Assembly: GCA_004194705.1 (NCBI GenBank)
Contig: SADC01000932.1
Location: 111,356-175,355 of the forward strand
DNA length: 64,000 nt
Direction of reading: 5' to 3'
Source of the DNA: Ditylenchus dipsaci
Lineage: Eukaryota > Nematoda > Chromadorea > Rhabditida > Anguinidae
Shown: positions 33,201 to 45,269 of the stretch, in pieces
Position numbering within the stretch: position 1 is the first letter of the stretch
How the letters are laid out: every line of letters starts with the position of its first letter
The notes under the pieces: model-generated
Database searches by the model: none
Seen by the model: the letters and a program-made list of their open reading frames with translations, nothing else
What the model was told of the DNA's origin: nothing
Translations under genes and position numbers: made by a program

Positions 33201-33587
33201 TGTTTTCGACACCCAAATACCCGGTCAATTTTTACTTTAAATGTTAAAAAGGAATGTCTCTGCGCAACAGGCCAAAACTATCGGCGAGCAGATTTTTTTC
33301 ATTATTTCTTATTTCGCGTCAAATTGTAGAATTCAGAGAAATCGATTTAAACGCTTACAAAATGCTTTCGATAGAGAAAAAAGCTACTGGCCCCTTTTTT
33401 TCGGCGTTGCTTCTAAAAATTTTATTTCCCTTCACTATACGCTCTCTAGCAAAAATTGTGTTGCAAAAACCTGTAATAATTCTTTATTGCCTTGCTTCAA
33501 ATTTGTGTTTTGACTCATCTCTCTGGGACATTACTCCAGATAAATTAGCTGTAACAAAATTTGCTAAACTAAGGATGATGTTTTTTA

Positions 33588-34835
33588 ACCGCAAATACAC
33601 TGCGAATGTACCGTAATCTTACCGCAATTTGATATTCCCGCGAAATACTTTTTCCTTACCTTTTATTACCGCAAAACAATTTCTCACCGTATTTTAGACT
33701 TTTGTCAAAATTTTTGCGGGAATTTGAATTTTTTAGTCAGAAAATAACTTGGATCTCTCAGATTCCCATCCCAGAGTTACCAGAAGCCCCTGAAAGTTGG
33801 TTTTTGGAGGTTTACTAAGGAGGGGGAGGGTTACTTTTTGCAAAAATTCAATTGTGGTTATCAGATTTGCTCTTTGATCGATTTAATGGCTCAGAATCGC
33901 AGCCTGAACCATTCAGAACCACATTAAACTAGTCTAAACCACTCTAAGCCATTCCTAACCAGGGCCCTGTTCTTCAGCTCCTTCGAAAACCAGTTTTCAC
34001 CAAAACCGGTTTTCATTTTTATTGGAAACGAAAACCACCTCCCGTAGGTGGTTTTGGAAAAATTTTGCCGACTTTTCACAAATTCTTTGCTCTCTTCGAC
34101 ACTTTATTTCAGCAGATCGAAAAGATATAACATCAACGGGCAAGTAACAACACACTAATCGAGATTCTTCAAAACATTTAGAAGCGAGTCTATTTCAACC
34201 AATTCTCTCTCCTTCAGTTTCATCTTGATGTCGAGGTAGCGGCTTTGTTTCTCCAGGACATCCAGCTCACAAAATAACATTGTTCCACACAACTAAAATT
34301 CAACAAGCAGCAAACAATTAAAGGAGCACACACAAAAGTAAAGTAACATCTATCCAAAAACCGGTTTTACGAAAACCGGTTTTCGTAAAACCGGTTTGAG
34401 CTGAAGAACGCAAATTTTTGGTTTTCAAAAACTGGTTTTCGAAAACCGGTTTAGCCGAAGAACGTATTAGTTATCCTGAACCTGTATTTAGGGGAATTAA
34501 GAATGGTTCAGGGTGAGATTTTGAGCAATTAAACCGACCTAACAGCAAATCTGATAAGCTCGATCGCATTGTTTGCCAAAATTCTCTCTTTAGCAAACCC
34601 TCAAAAACCAGCTTTCAGGGGCTTCTGGCCACTCTGGGATGGGAATCTGAGAGATCCAAGTTATTTTCTGACTAAAAAGTTCAGATTCCCACAAATTGTT
34701 TTCACTAAAAATCCAAAATACGATGAGAATTTTTTTTGCTGTAAAAAAGAATATTTTTGCGGGAATATCAAATTGCGATAAGAAAAAAATGATTTGCGGT
34801 ACATTCGCAGTGTATTTGCGGTAAGAAGAAATTAC
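33588..34835. mobile_element. Element with ~240-bp inverted arms, containing an AAAACCGGTTTT element
   Basis: The arms 33588-33825 and 34585-34835 are inverted. They share CGCAAATACACTGCGAATGT, ATTTGATATTCCCGC, and AACTTGGATCTCTCAGATTC. Between them, 33962-34466 has ends GTTCTTCAGCT and AGCCGAAGAAC and is rich in the palindrome AAAACCGGTTTT. That inner piece looks like a separate insertion; a target duplication was not clear. CAGAACCA/AACCATTC words (33890-33960) flank it. Confidence 0.65.
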
Positions 34836-34839
34836 CACC

Positions 34840-36300
34840 CCTTAACTAAACAGTTGTTTTTACATTTTTTCTTTTAAATTGAAGAAGTTACAGTGGTGCC
34901 GACACTTTTGTTTTATTATTTTCTATTTTCGTGGTCTTTGAAGGGAAATACCAGCGCGTTACACTGCAATTAAGGCGATAACCAGCAATTTATTTCTCTC
35001 ATGACTGTTTTCCGCCTACTTTTTAAAATAGAATAAGGTCATAAATGTCAGTATGGACACGAAACGAGTGAAAACAAGGACGATTTTTTGAAAACTCGCT
35101 GGTCCCCGCCTTAATTTGCGGTGTAAGGCGCTGGTATGCCCTTTAAAGGAGGATGAAAGCTGTTAAGGAGATAGTCTCGGCACAAAGGATTGACCCTAGT
35201 TTCTTGTTATAGGTGTGGTTTTAGAGCCATATTTTGTCGACGGATAAAATGGCACTTTTCGACGAAAAATGACCAAATTGTACTTTATTCGGCAAAATGT
35301 ACTTTATTTCGAAATTTCGATATGAGAACCCTGCTTTACCATCATCAATATAGGAATTCTGAATTCTTTCAAAAAATGCTCTAAAAATTTAAACATACGT
35401 AAGGGGGTGTATGTAAATAAGGAAAACCATCAAGAAAGGTTGATTAGTTTCGTATTACGTTTCGCTTTTTAGGGCATTTTTGACAGAATTGAGAAACTCT
35501 GATATTGATGATGCTAATCCAACTTTTGATTTTGCGCAAGTTTGTCTCACACCACAACACTGAGTTGTCGACAAATTATGGCTTTAATGCGGTGGCCACA
35601 ATGGAAGTGTGAAGTCTTTGACTAGCCAGAACTAGCTAATTTTGGCTCGAAAATATGGGATAAAAGCTTCCAACTTCCCCTTTTTTGAGTCCTTTACATG
35701 AAAAAAACATAACTCTCGGTCATTAAGAACATATAAATTTTTTTTTGCTGACTTCGCACTTCAAGGGCCATGGCCAAGGCATAAAACCACATTTAAACAA
35801 CACAAAACTTAGGATAATTCTTTCGTATCGAGACTATCTCCTTAACAGCTTTCATCCCTCCTTAAAGGGTTATTGCTGTCTACGACAACGGTTGTCCCCG
35901 CCAATTCAAAAAAATTCCGAATCATTGAACTTATGCACGAATTTTTCAACTTAGTTTCTAACACAGCTTACCTGAAATTAAATTCTAGGTCTTGTTATGT
36001 TAGAAACCAAGTTGAAAAATCCGTACAGAAGTTCAATGATTAGGCGAAATTTTTTAATTAGCGGGGAGAATCCTGAATGCATGGCCATGGTTTTTTAAGC
36101 AAAAAATATAATATATAGCTTTTCTAAAATTAAAGGGAAGACATTTACAACTAACTTTTGACATTGGTTTCTTTGGGGCGTTATCGTTTCGTCAATGAAA
36201 CTTTAGCCAATAAGTATTTTTCGTCAATGGCATCTTTTCGCCAACAGCTTCTTTTCTCAACTAGGCACGCAAACAAGTCTCAATGGGTTAATAAAACAAA
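34840..36300. other. Intergenic with foldback remnants
   Basis: A foldback at about 34910-35160 has ends including GGTATGCCCTTTAAAGGA. A second at 35885-36090 pairs CATTGAACTTATGCACG and CCGTACAGAAGTTCAATG; it is the same family as 31230-31475. No gene is supported. Confidence 0.45.
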
Positions 36301-36306
36301 TTTCTA

Positions 36307-37016
36307 CCCTACCGGAGTATAACCTACCCCCCCCCAATGAAATTTTTTTTTAAAGTGCTTTTAAACACCCTATATCGACCCAAAATTGCCTCGGGAGTTC
36401 AAAAAAAGACATTATTTTTGAGTTCTGGTTATTAAAAAATTGAGTTTTGGACATTTTGAAATTTCGACCATTTGCCTGTTTTGGCATGTTTTGGTCACTG
36501 GAGCTGGGCAAAAATAGTCTCTAAATACATTTTTGTTCAAGAGTCTTCTCGGAATTGTGTCTAAGGTATGTGGGTGTGCGCATCTCTAACCAACCAAGCC
36601 CCCTGCGCCCCGAAGGGGGCGCAGGGGGCTTGGTTGCTTGGGGTTGAGATGCGCACACCCACATACCTTAGACACAAATCACTCGAAAGTGACTCTGGAT
36701 GCATGAAAAAGCATGCTACCAGAGTTTATTTATGTGGTAGGCCCCAGTCGACAAAACTATGTTCAACATCTTCCTTTTCACACTAAATTGGCCCTTTTTT
36801 GGTCCTTTCCCACCCTAATATGGCCCTAAATCCCTTCAAAAATGGTCAAAATAGGTATATTTGGGTGGTCCCAAAACTCAATTTTTTATTGACTAGAACA
36901 CAAAAATAATGCCTTTTTCGAGCTTCTGAGGCAATTTTAGGTCGATATAGGGTTGTTTGGAAACACTTTAAAAAAATTTCATTTGGGGGGGGGGGGTGTA
37001 TACTCCGGTAGCGCCC
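36307..37016. mobile_element. Foldback element, 9-bp TSD, hairpin nested inside
   Basis: The ends are CCCTACCGGAGTATA and, inverted, TATACTCCGGTAGCGCCC. They are flanked by 9-base duplications AAATTTCTA (36298-36306, 37017-37025). The arms of about 170 bases share C/G runs next to AATGAAATTTTTTTT. A reversed copy of the hairpin family (36525-36775), with a near perfect stem around GGGGGCGCAGGGGG, sits inside. A 9-base TSD suggests a Mutator-like origin. Confidence 0.75.
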
Positions 37017-37029
37017 AAATTTCTATTTT

Positions 37030-37838
37030 TCCAAAACACACATTGACGGAAAATTTAAAAAAATTTTCGAAATTTTCGACAATCTCCCGGGAAATTTCCC
37101 AATTCACAAGTTTTCACAAGTTTTGATTCGGAAATTGCAAAGTACTAATATAAAAATAGATCCCAAAAAATTGCTCTAGCTACCATAAAAGTACCGTCCC
37201 TATTTTTAGCGGCTAGTAAATTTTATAATGGGAGACAGCAAACTTATTTTTAATTAAACTTTCAAAAAAATAACTCTTTGAAAAATTGTTGATCACGTAT
37301 TTACTTGACCCTGATGTATTACTAGAAAAATTGCTCGCCGCATTCGCGGCATCTCCACACATTAAAGTTTTAATGAAACTTAGAGAGAAGAAAGCAAAAA
37401 GAGTATACAACTCGCTCGAGAGGGTTGCACACCCAGCTTGGAGCGATCACTGATAGTTTTAAACATTTTTAATTTTAAGTTAGATAAGTGTTAAAAAAGG
37501 CCCAAAATTTTTGGTTTCCGAAAAGATCTTCTCAAAAAGTTTTTTTAATAACATTCATTTGAAGCTCAAAAAGCCCGATTGTAACCCACTCTGAAATCCA
37601 GCGCAACCAAACGAGAGGGTTAAGAAAGCGTAATGTATAAGTTAAATTTAGATAGAATATGAAACAAAACAAAGTATGGCTCTTATTTCGAAAAAATGGT
37701 CCATTACTCGCTTTAGTCATAATATTTTTTTACGTGTTGTTTTTTCGTTTTTTGGATGCTAACATTTGTTTTTCAATTCACTATCTATTTTTTTCAAGTA
37801 TCTTAAAAATATTTAGAAAACCTAAACTCTAAACCAAA
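37030..37838. other. Upstream region of the UNC-87-like gene
   Basis: AT-rich. The promoter of the downstream gene should lie here, but I cannot assign elements. No inverted repeat or ORF was convincing. Confidence 0.4.
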
Positions 37839-40800
37839 ATGGCTGCTGTAGAGGATGAAGAGGAGTACGAGTACGAGGATGAGGAAGTTGATGAGGAGGA
37901 ACCCAATGAAAATGCAGCCCCTGAGGTTGATTAACACTTCGCTTTCGACAATCATCCAAAACCTGTTTCAGGCACCCAAGTCGCCTAAAAAGGTGGCCGA
38001 AGAGCCAGCAGCAGCTAAGGCAGAAGCCCCTAAGGCAGAAGCTGCTGCACCCGCCGCAGATGCAGCAGCTCCGGCAGAGTTGAAGCCACAGGCAGCTGCA
38101 TCAGCCAGTGATGACTATGCCAGTCAGAAGAGTCCGAGTGCAGGCAAAGTATTTGTGCCTCCATCTGTCAACAAAACAGTGGAGCGCAGACAGGCGAACT
38201 ATTCTGGTGGCAAACCCTCTAAAATTCATGACAAGAACAAGTTGATGCGCTCTGAAGGCATTATTCCCATCCAAGCTGGCTCCAACAAGTATGCCTCTCA
38301 GAAGGGAATGACTGGTTAGTAATAAATTACTAATAATAATTACAAACCACACACCACTTTATTAGGACCCCTTATTGTTTTGTAATAGAGTGATATTGTG
38401 CCGAATTAATAGGGATTTCACTGGGCAGAAGCTCTCAGGTTAACCTAGCCAAAATTTAGGAGTTAATTTTTTTTTGGAGTTTAGCTGCCAAACCAAGCAT
38501 CTGATTAGCTACCGTATTTTCTCTAATAATCCCCAACCAAATGGACCTTATATCTCAGCCTAGAGCAAACATTTTGAAAATCTGTTTTTTTGCGTTTTCT
38601 TGATTAGCAATAGCACTCCTGATTCCACTTTTCAGATTTTGGTTGAGTACCCAAAAAATCTCGAAATCGGCCTCAAATTTTTCTAATTTTTAGGGGTTGA
38701 AAAATAATCCCCCATAGGGGTTTAATAGAGAAAATACGGTACTTTTTTTAGCTACGAATTTCGTTTTGCCAAATATTATTTAGGCGAATCGGTTTGCAAA
38801 ATCTACTTACTCAAATTATTAAATTTTATTGAAGAATAAAAATCAGGAATACCAGCAGGTAAGAGCGCAGAAAAGGCGGAGACCAGCGGTAACCTTTGGT
38901 ATGAACCGTTCTTGTTTTCACTCGTTTTGGATTAATTCTGATATTGATAATCTTAGATACTTTCAAAAATAAAGCAGAAAACTTGGAACCATAGTTTCAC
39001 GGCCGAAAATTCGGCGCCGACGCCTACTTTGAAAAATTTTCGGCGCCGTCGCCCTGATTTTGCAAAATTTTTCGGGCGACAGCACCGGCGCCCTCTCCAG
39101 TCTAAAATTTGTGCGGTGCCGAACTGGCTCCGGTGCCGAGGGGTTGGGAGAGGAGGGGCGGCGCTCGTGCAACTATGCTTGGAACGATTATTATAAAAAA
39201 AGTTTCAAAAAATGTTGGTCCTTGTTTTTTCGCATTGTAAAGCACTGGCATGTTACTTTAGGACATATAAAAAATAGTTTTTTTTCGCTTACAAAAAATT
39301 ATTTGGTGTCTAAACTTTTATCTGATGTTTCGAAAAAAAATTTGCAAGATAAATTCAAAATTTACAAAAGTTTTCCAAATACAGTCGCCTCTCAATTAAA
39401 TATCCCATTTTGGCGGTCGCCTTAGAAACGTTAATCGAGGGGTGACTTCATCATATGACTGCTACATGATCATAACGTATGCACTATTTTCAGGGTTCGG
39501 TGCTCCTCGTGACGTCATCGATAAAGTCAAATCATCCAACTTAGCCGAGCTGGTTGATGAGGAAAAAATAGCCAAGCTTAAAGGCTCTTCCTGGTTGCAG
39601 TCTGGCACCAACAAGTTCGCCTCTCAAAAAGGCCAAACTAGTTTTGGAGCTTCCCGAGATGTTATGTACAAGGTTGGTTGATTTGGCAAAAAACCCAAAA
39701 TTAAGGCAAAGTTAAGAGTTTCATTTTCTGCAAACCTATGAATTTTCGGATTGACGTGCACGACGAGCATGCAATCAGCGCTCTACAATTGATATCTAAT
39801 TGAACTGATTTAAATATTTTTTGAAAATTGGTGGTATTTGAAAATTACAATTTTTTATTCACAGAGCTTTTACATTTACCGGTCAATTATGAAAAACTCA
39901 GCTATTGTTTTGTACGAAATACCACAGCTAGATATAGAGACACCAGGGTTCACAGATGTCCTGATTTATCAGGAATTTCCTAATTTTTCCATTCAAATCC
40001 TGATATTTGATCGCCAAAAAATCAGGTATTTCCTGATTTTCGTAGATTTTTTTTGTTCAAATTCCTGATTTTGCGTTTTTTCAACCGTGAACAGTGAGAG
40101 ACACCATAGTTTGGAAAAAAAGTCGGAAATAATCGACTAATTCCAACCCTTTGTTTTTCTCCATAAAAATCAATGTGAAGTATCGAATCAATAAATTTGA
40201 CTCAATTTTTTATTTTTTTAAGCGAATTTAATTTTTTTCTGTGCACTTGTATCATTGTGCAGCCCTTTATTAGCTTTTTATTCTGCTAACAGTTAGTCGC
40301 CAACTCTAATGAGTGGTTTAAAAAGTTCGAGGATTAAGAAAACAAGTTAATTATTGTTGAGTGATATTTAATTTTGTCCACAGAATTCTGAAAAAGTCGA
40401 TAAAATAATTAATTTTGTTCGTGGGTAATCCTTTTTCTTGGGGCAAATATACTTTTTTCTGGGGCAAATTTACTTTTTTTTGGAGCAAATTTATTTTTTT
40501 ATGGGGCAAGTTTTTCTCTTTTTTGGGACAATTTTTTTCCAGAAAAGTTTTTTAGGAAAAGGTAAATTTGTCCCAAAAAAGAGAAAAAAAACCCATAAAA
40601 ATAAATTTGCCCCATAAAAAAATAAATTTGCCTCAAAAAAAAAGTATATCTGCCATAAAAAAGTATTTCTGCCCAAAAAGAAGTATATTTGCCCCAGAAA
40701 AAAAGGAGTACCCTTTGTTCGTAGATTTTCCTAATTTTCCTAGCATTGCAAGCAATGGAAAAGCGTGGAAAATTCTATAAAAAAGAGCATTTTCAAAGGA

Positions 40801-43800
40801 GAAATACGGATGTTTTTTGAAGATTCTATGAAAACTTTTCACAATTCTCCAGGTCATTTTTAGTTACTACCCTTTTATTGCATTCAAACCCCTTAATCTC
40901 ATCCTTTTTGATAAAAAAAAACTTTGACATCTCGTTAAGCTGATACATAGGGCTGAGCACTTGTACCGCAACTCGGAAAATATTGAGTAAAAAATGAAAA
41001 AAATTAGTAAACTCAGAAAAATATTACTATGACAATTTAGCCCATTTTCAAGAGCCTTAAAATGGATAAAAGACATGAAAAAATGACGCTTGATAAAACG
41101 CTAGTAGAGCTCAAAACACCATGCGGGACACCTGGTCTGAAAACTTTAGTAGAGATCCAGACCTTTTTTTAGAGCTGAGAGAGCAGTGAAATGGTAAAAG
41201 CAGGTAACCTAAAAGATATGCCTTCCAACTTCGTTTGACGAATAAATCAAACTTTTGCAAAAACAATATTTCTTCTTTCAATAAATTAGTCTCTGTGTTC
41301 AGCCCAAAGGAACTGGAGGCGCAAGTGAAGTACCAGAGGAGAAGGCTCGTCTTACTGATGGAATTGTGCCCCTCCAATCAGGAACCAACAAACTAGCAAG
41401 TCAGGCGGGTATGACCGGAATGGGCATGCCCAGAATTGTGGATGGTAGGTTACTAGTGTTGCTGTCAATATATCAATCAACTTGTATGCCCATCTTTAAG
41501 TGAGGAAGACCAACGACCAGGATCGAGAAAGCCAAGGGTTTATCCACCTGCAGATGGGAACAAACCGTTTTGCCAACCAATCTGGCATGACTGGTTTCGG
41601 AATGCCCCGACACAACATCACTAAGTACAAAGACGAAGTGCGAGGAGAGATGCCCCACGACGAGTCTTCCATGTCAAGGCAAACCTCTGGCTACAAGGAG
41701 GGTGAGCAGCTGTGGATGAATTAAGTATCTTTGTTTTAAATTGCTTATAGGTGCTAATCAATCTGGAATGACTGGTTTTGGTGCTTTCCGAAACAACACG
41801 GGTCTGTTTTTTTTAATACTTTTGGTACTACAACTTGAATCCTAAGAAAAAAATAGTAGATAGTTTACAAAAATTATCACAGTGGAAGACCTATTCAAAG
41901 AACGCCAAAAAACTTATTGGGTTTGATAATTTTTCACTACAGTCAAACCTCGATATAACGCCACCCCTTGGGACCGGCAGACGGTCATAGGTAAATTCGC
42001 CAACACAATTTCGCCAACAGCAATTTCGCCAACGCAATTTCGCCAACAGCAATTTCGCCAACACAATTTCGCCAACAGAATTTTCATTAAGAGTTTAAAC
42101 TTTTGTATTGAAAAGTATCCTTGTTATTTCAAATGTTTCACTATGAACCATCTCCAGTCCTGCTGGACTGTCCATGCATTAACAAAACCAAGTGGTCATC
42201 CAGGTGGTGCGAATTTTTTTTTCGTGTTTTTCAGTTTCCAAAAACCTGTTTCGTTGATTCTATAGTGTTGGTGATATATATTTCATACAAAACGAGAGTA
42301 GCACAGAGCGGTCCAAAAAGCGGTCCAACACACCTTTTTATCGTGTTGTACACTGGCATTTGCTTTTTAAAAGGTTATCGGTATTTCGGGGGCCTCCGTT
42401 TGGGGCCAGTTCTGTATTTTTATAGGGTTTGGGGATTGTATTTTGGGGATTGAAGTCATACGACACAACAGCCTCACGTAACATCTAACTATCTATAAAT
42501 TCAGTTTCACTCAGTTCTCTTTATATACTTTCAATAGTCACGATCCACTTTTAATGTTCCTGATCCAACCTCAATGGTTCGAGTCCATACTCAGTGGTCT
42601 TGATTTTGGATCTCCCACTTTATTCATTTTGGTGTATATTTTTTGTGCCTTGCATGTCAACCACCGATTATCTCAGTACTTTACAATACATCTCCAGTCT
42701 CTATCTCCATCCATCTAGTGCACCTGGATCATGTGAGTGGTCCACCTGGTCAAAAAAAAAATTTGTTACCAAATCCACCTAAATTTCAGATATGTTAGTT
42801 ACTTCAGCGTAAAATAATATGCGACGAAAAAACAGTCTGATACAAAAGTTTAAACTCTTAATGAAAGTTCTGTTGGCGAAATTGTGTTGGCGAAATTGCT
42901 GTTGGCGAAATTGCGTTGGCGAAATTGCTGTTGGCGAAATTGTGTTGGCGAATTTACCTATGACCCCGGCAGACAGGTGGTGTTATATCGAGGGTTCATT
43001 TGACTAACACATAAAAGACTGTTTGTACCAATGCGAGCGTCTTGTTCAGAATTTCACGCTAAACAAGATAGGAGAAAAACATTCTCTAAAAAGTGCTCTT
43101 TCCATGGAACCCTCACGGGTCGATTGTATGAAATTAGACAGCTTTCGGTTGTTTCAGTTATTTTATTGTATTTTTTGGTAAAAGAACAACTTTGCGCAGC
43201 TGAAACACTTATCTGGTGCAGAATTCAACGAGCTTTTAAATAAATACAAGGTTACTCGGGTTGGTGACCGTATAACATGCAAAATATTAGCACTTTTCAA
43301 AATAAATTTGAAATAAAAATTTAGTTCTTTTTTATAAGTATCGAAAAATTGTTGATATAACCGTTTATTTTACAGAACTTTACTGTAATAGAAAACACAG
43401 AAACTTCACATCATGTTGATACCAAAACAAGACAGCAAGTTCTGAGAGAAGGTAGTTCAAAAATCAACGAATTTGTTAGTGTGTCGGTTTTTACGGGTTA
43501 TTTCAAATTCGCGCCTTTTGTGGCGGACTTTCTGTATTTTTATGTTTTTTGGGACTTGGGACACATGTTTGAGCCCATATCAACGTTAACTGGCCTAAAT
43601 TTACACAAAACTAAAATTTTCTGTCTGAAAATCATGAAAATACAGAACGCCACAAAAGGCGCGAATTTCAAATAACCCGTAAAAAACCGACGCACCGACA
43701 AATTTGTTGATTTTTGAACTACTTTTTCCTAGAACTTGCTGCCTTGTTTTGGTATCAAAATGATGTCCAGTTCCTACGCTTTTTGTTACAGTCAAGTGCT

Positions 43801-45043
43801 GTAAAATAAACGGTTATATCAACAATTTTTCGATCCTCATAAAAAAGAACTAAATTTTTTATTTCAAATTTCTATTTTGCATGTTATACGGTCACTAACT
43901 CGAGCAACCTTGTATTTATTTGAAAGTTCCTTGAATTCTGCACCAGATAAGTGTTTCAGCTGCGCAAAGTTGTTCTTTTACCAAAAAATACAATAAAATA
44001 ACTGAATCAACCGAAAGCTGTCTAATTTTATACAATCGACCCGTGAGGGTTCCATGGAAAGAGCACTTTTCAGAGAAGGTTTTCTCCTATCTTGTTTAGC
44101 GTGAAATTCTGAACAAGACGCTCGCATTGGTACAAACAGTCTTTTAAGTGCTAAACTTCAGTCGAAGCTGACCAAATTGGTCCATTTTTGGTGGTGTTAT
44201 GTCGAGGGCGGCTGTATATTCGGATGGCGTTTCAACGAGATTTGACTGTACAACTTTTGAAATTTTTTGTTAAATTTTTTAAAATTCCCGTTTAGCAGTC
44301 TGATCCAAAAAATTTCTAGGGTTCTGTTTTTGCCGGTCACTTTTTAAAAACACGATAGTTTCACTATGTTCCCAATGCTTAAAATAAAGACGCTTCATTT
44401 GGAGTGTGTGTTAAATCAAGAGTTGCATTGACGAAAGACTTCAAAAAATTAGGGTGAATAGAGTGGGACACCTGATGGGAGGCAACAACTCGGACACTCT
44501 TGGTACTGAACTTTTCGATATTCTTCAAATCGAGTGACTGTATACCAACGCCAAAAGTAACGGATTATCCAAAAAATTTACGGTATTATCGTGTAACCTC
44601 TGATAAATTACAACATTTATTTCAAAAAATGAGTTTCTTTTAATAAAATTTAAATTTAGTTTTCATGCTGCAATCTCAAGACCAGCGCTCTCAAGGTCTT
44701 ATCCCATACCAGATGGGCGTCAATTTCCTTGGTAAACTTTGTTGCAATTGCAAGACCACTTCAAATAAACTTGTTCAGACTCACAAGCAGGCAAAACAGG
44801 TTTCGGAATGCCTCGCCGCACCTACACCGCCTTTGTGGACGACACTCACGATGAGCTGCCCTCCGACATTGCTCGTCGACCAGAAGTGCCTTTCTGGTCT
44901 GGTCAGGAGACAGAGTTTGCCAACCAGGTAACGACCAGTCTAAAATTTTATCAATTTTAAGTTTTGATTTGTTCCAGACAGGAATGTCGGCGTTTGGTAC
45001 AGCCAGAGATGTGCGCGGAGAATATGTGCGTCGAATGTGGTAG
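37839..45043 (+). CDS. UNC-87-like protein with seven calponin-like repeats
   Basis: Exons: 37839-37925, 37972-38314, 39494-39672, 41303-41444, 41501-41701, 41751-41801, 44681-44731, 44779-44927, 44978-45043 (TAG). All join in phase and give 422 residues. The N-terminus is acidic (EDEEEYEYEDEEVDEEEP), then comes a Lys/Ala/Pro-rich stretch (KAEAPKAEAAAPAA). Seven calponin-like repeats follow: IIPIQAGSNKYASQKGMTGF, SGTNKFASQKGQTSFGASR, SGTNKLASQAGMTGMGMPR, MGTNRFANQSGMTGFGMPR, EGANQSGMTGFGAFR, QMGVNFLDSQAGKTGFGMPR and ETEFANQTGMSAFGTAR. There is no CH domain, so it is not a true calponin or transgelin. Seven repeats without CH is the layout of nematode UNC-87, an actin-bundling protein of muscle. 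Repeats 2, 5 and 7 are divergent. Confidence 0.9.
38512..38741. mobile_element. MITE, CTCTAATA family, in an UNC-87-like intron
   Basis: The left end is ACCGTATTTTCTCTAATAAT and the right end its near perfect inverse, AATAGAGAAAATACGGT. CCCC and GGGG runs lie just inside. It is the cleanest copy of the family seen at 2437-2663. Confidence 0.75.
38990..39177. mobile_element. hAT-like MITE with GGCGCCG words, 8-bp TSD
   Basis: The TIR CATAGTTTCACG matches the inverse of CGTGCAACTATG with one mismatch. Target duplications CTTGGAAC are perfect (38982-38989, 39178-39185). The interior carries GGCGCCGACGCC and GGCGACAGCACCGG words. The TIR resembles that of 60869-61465. It lies in the intron between 38314 and 39494. 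Confidence 0.85.
39380..39460. mobile_element. Solo pogo-like end
   Basis: ATACAGTCGCCTCTCAATTA followed within 60 bases by TTAATCGAGGGGTGACT looks like two pogo-type ends with almost nothing between them. It is close to the UNC-87-like exon at 39494. Confidence 0.4.
39944..40096. mobile_element. hAT-like MITE with CCTGATT/AATCAGG words, 8-bp TSD
   Basis: The ends are CAGGGTTCACAG and, inverted, CCGTGAACAGTG. Target duplications AGAGACAC are perfect (39936-39943, 40097-40104). The 153 bases contain repeated TCCTGATT, AATCAGG and AGGAATTTCCT. It lies in the UNC-87-like intron between 39672 and 41303. Confidence 0.85.
40423..40713. mobile_element. Foldback with GGGGCAAATTTA arrays, 9-bp TSD
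   Basis: The ends are GGGTAATCC and, inverted, GGAGTACCC. Target duplications TTTGTTCGT are perfect (40414-40422, 40714-40722). Each arm is a short tandem of GGGGCAAATTTACTTTTTT-like units (period about 26). It is in the same UNC-87-like intron as the preceding element. Confidence 0.85.
41983..42965. mobile_element. MULE-like element with GTTGGCGAAATT arrays, 9-bp TSD
   Basis: The TIR is GGTCATAGGTAAATTCGCC, inverted at the right end. Perfect 9-base duplications CCGGCAGAC lie at 41974-41982 and 42966-42974. Subterminal tandems are CAACACAATTTCGC and CAACAGCAATTTCGC at the left and their inverse at the right (42850-42950). The middle is AT-rich and has CCAAGTGG words, without a recognised ORF. 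Confidence 0.85.
43012..44147. repeat. 1.1-kb near-perfect palindrome
   Basis: 43012-43530 pairs with 43640-44147. The outer ends are TAAAAGACTGTTTGTACC and its inverse. Pairing runs through CCATGGAACCCTCACGGGTC, CATGTTATACGGTCA and GTTATTTCAAATTCGCGCC. Only about 100 bases form the loop. A partial relative of the outer arm is at 7370-7440. No coding sequence was recognised. Confidence 0.8.
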
Positions 45044-45226
45044 AAGAGAAATATTTGTTGCCAAAAGCAATTATTGCATGTTAACGCTGCCATCTATTTT
45101 TTTTATAATCAACTATAAGTGGAGAAACAGCAATTTATACAACAACAATACTTTTTTTTTTGCAATGAGAAACTCTTTTTATTACAGACTAACAAAATTA
45201 TGAATGAAGATGTTTTGAACTTGATT

Positions 45227-45232
45227 AATAAA
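45227..45232 (+). promoter_or_regulatory. Likely polyadenylation signal of the UNC-87-like gene
   Basis: AATAAA stands 184 bases after the stop codon at 45041-45043, in an otherwise gene-free stretch. It is canonical and well placed. Confidence 0.55.
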
Positions 45233-45269
45233 AATGTCTAGAGCAGTAAAAACATAAATAACATTGACA

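Larger units (their letters stand above)
41940..44248. mobile_element. pogo-like element with two later insertions
   Basis: The ends are CAGTCAAACCTCGATATAAC and, inverted, CGAGATTTGACTG, with TA flanks (41938-41939, 44249-44250). Inside lie the 9-base-TSD element 41983-42965 and the long palindrome 43012-44147. Degenerate pogo words occur at 42976-43005 and 44190-44248. No transposase sequence is left. It fills most of the UNC-87-like intron between 41801 and 44681. Confidence 0.75.
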
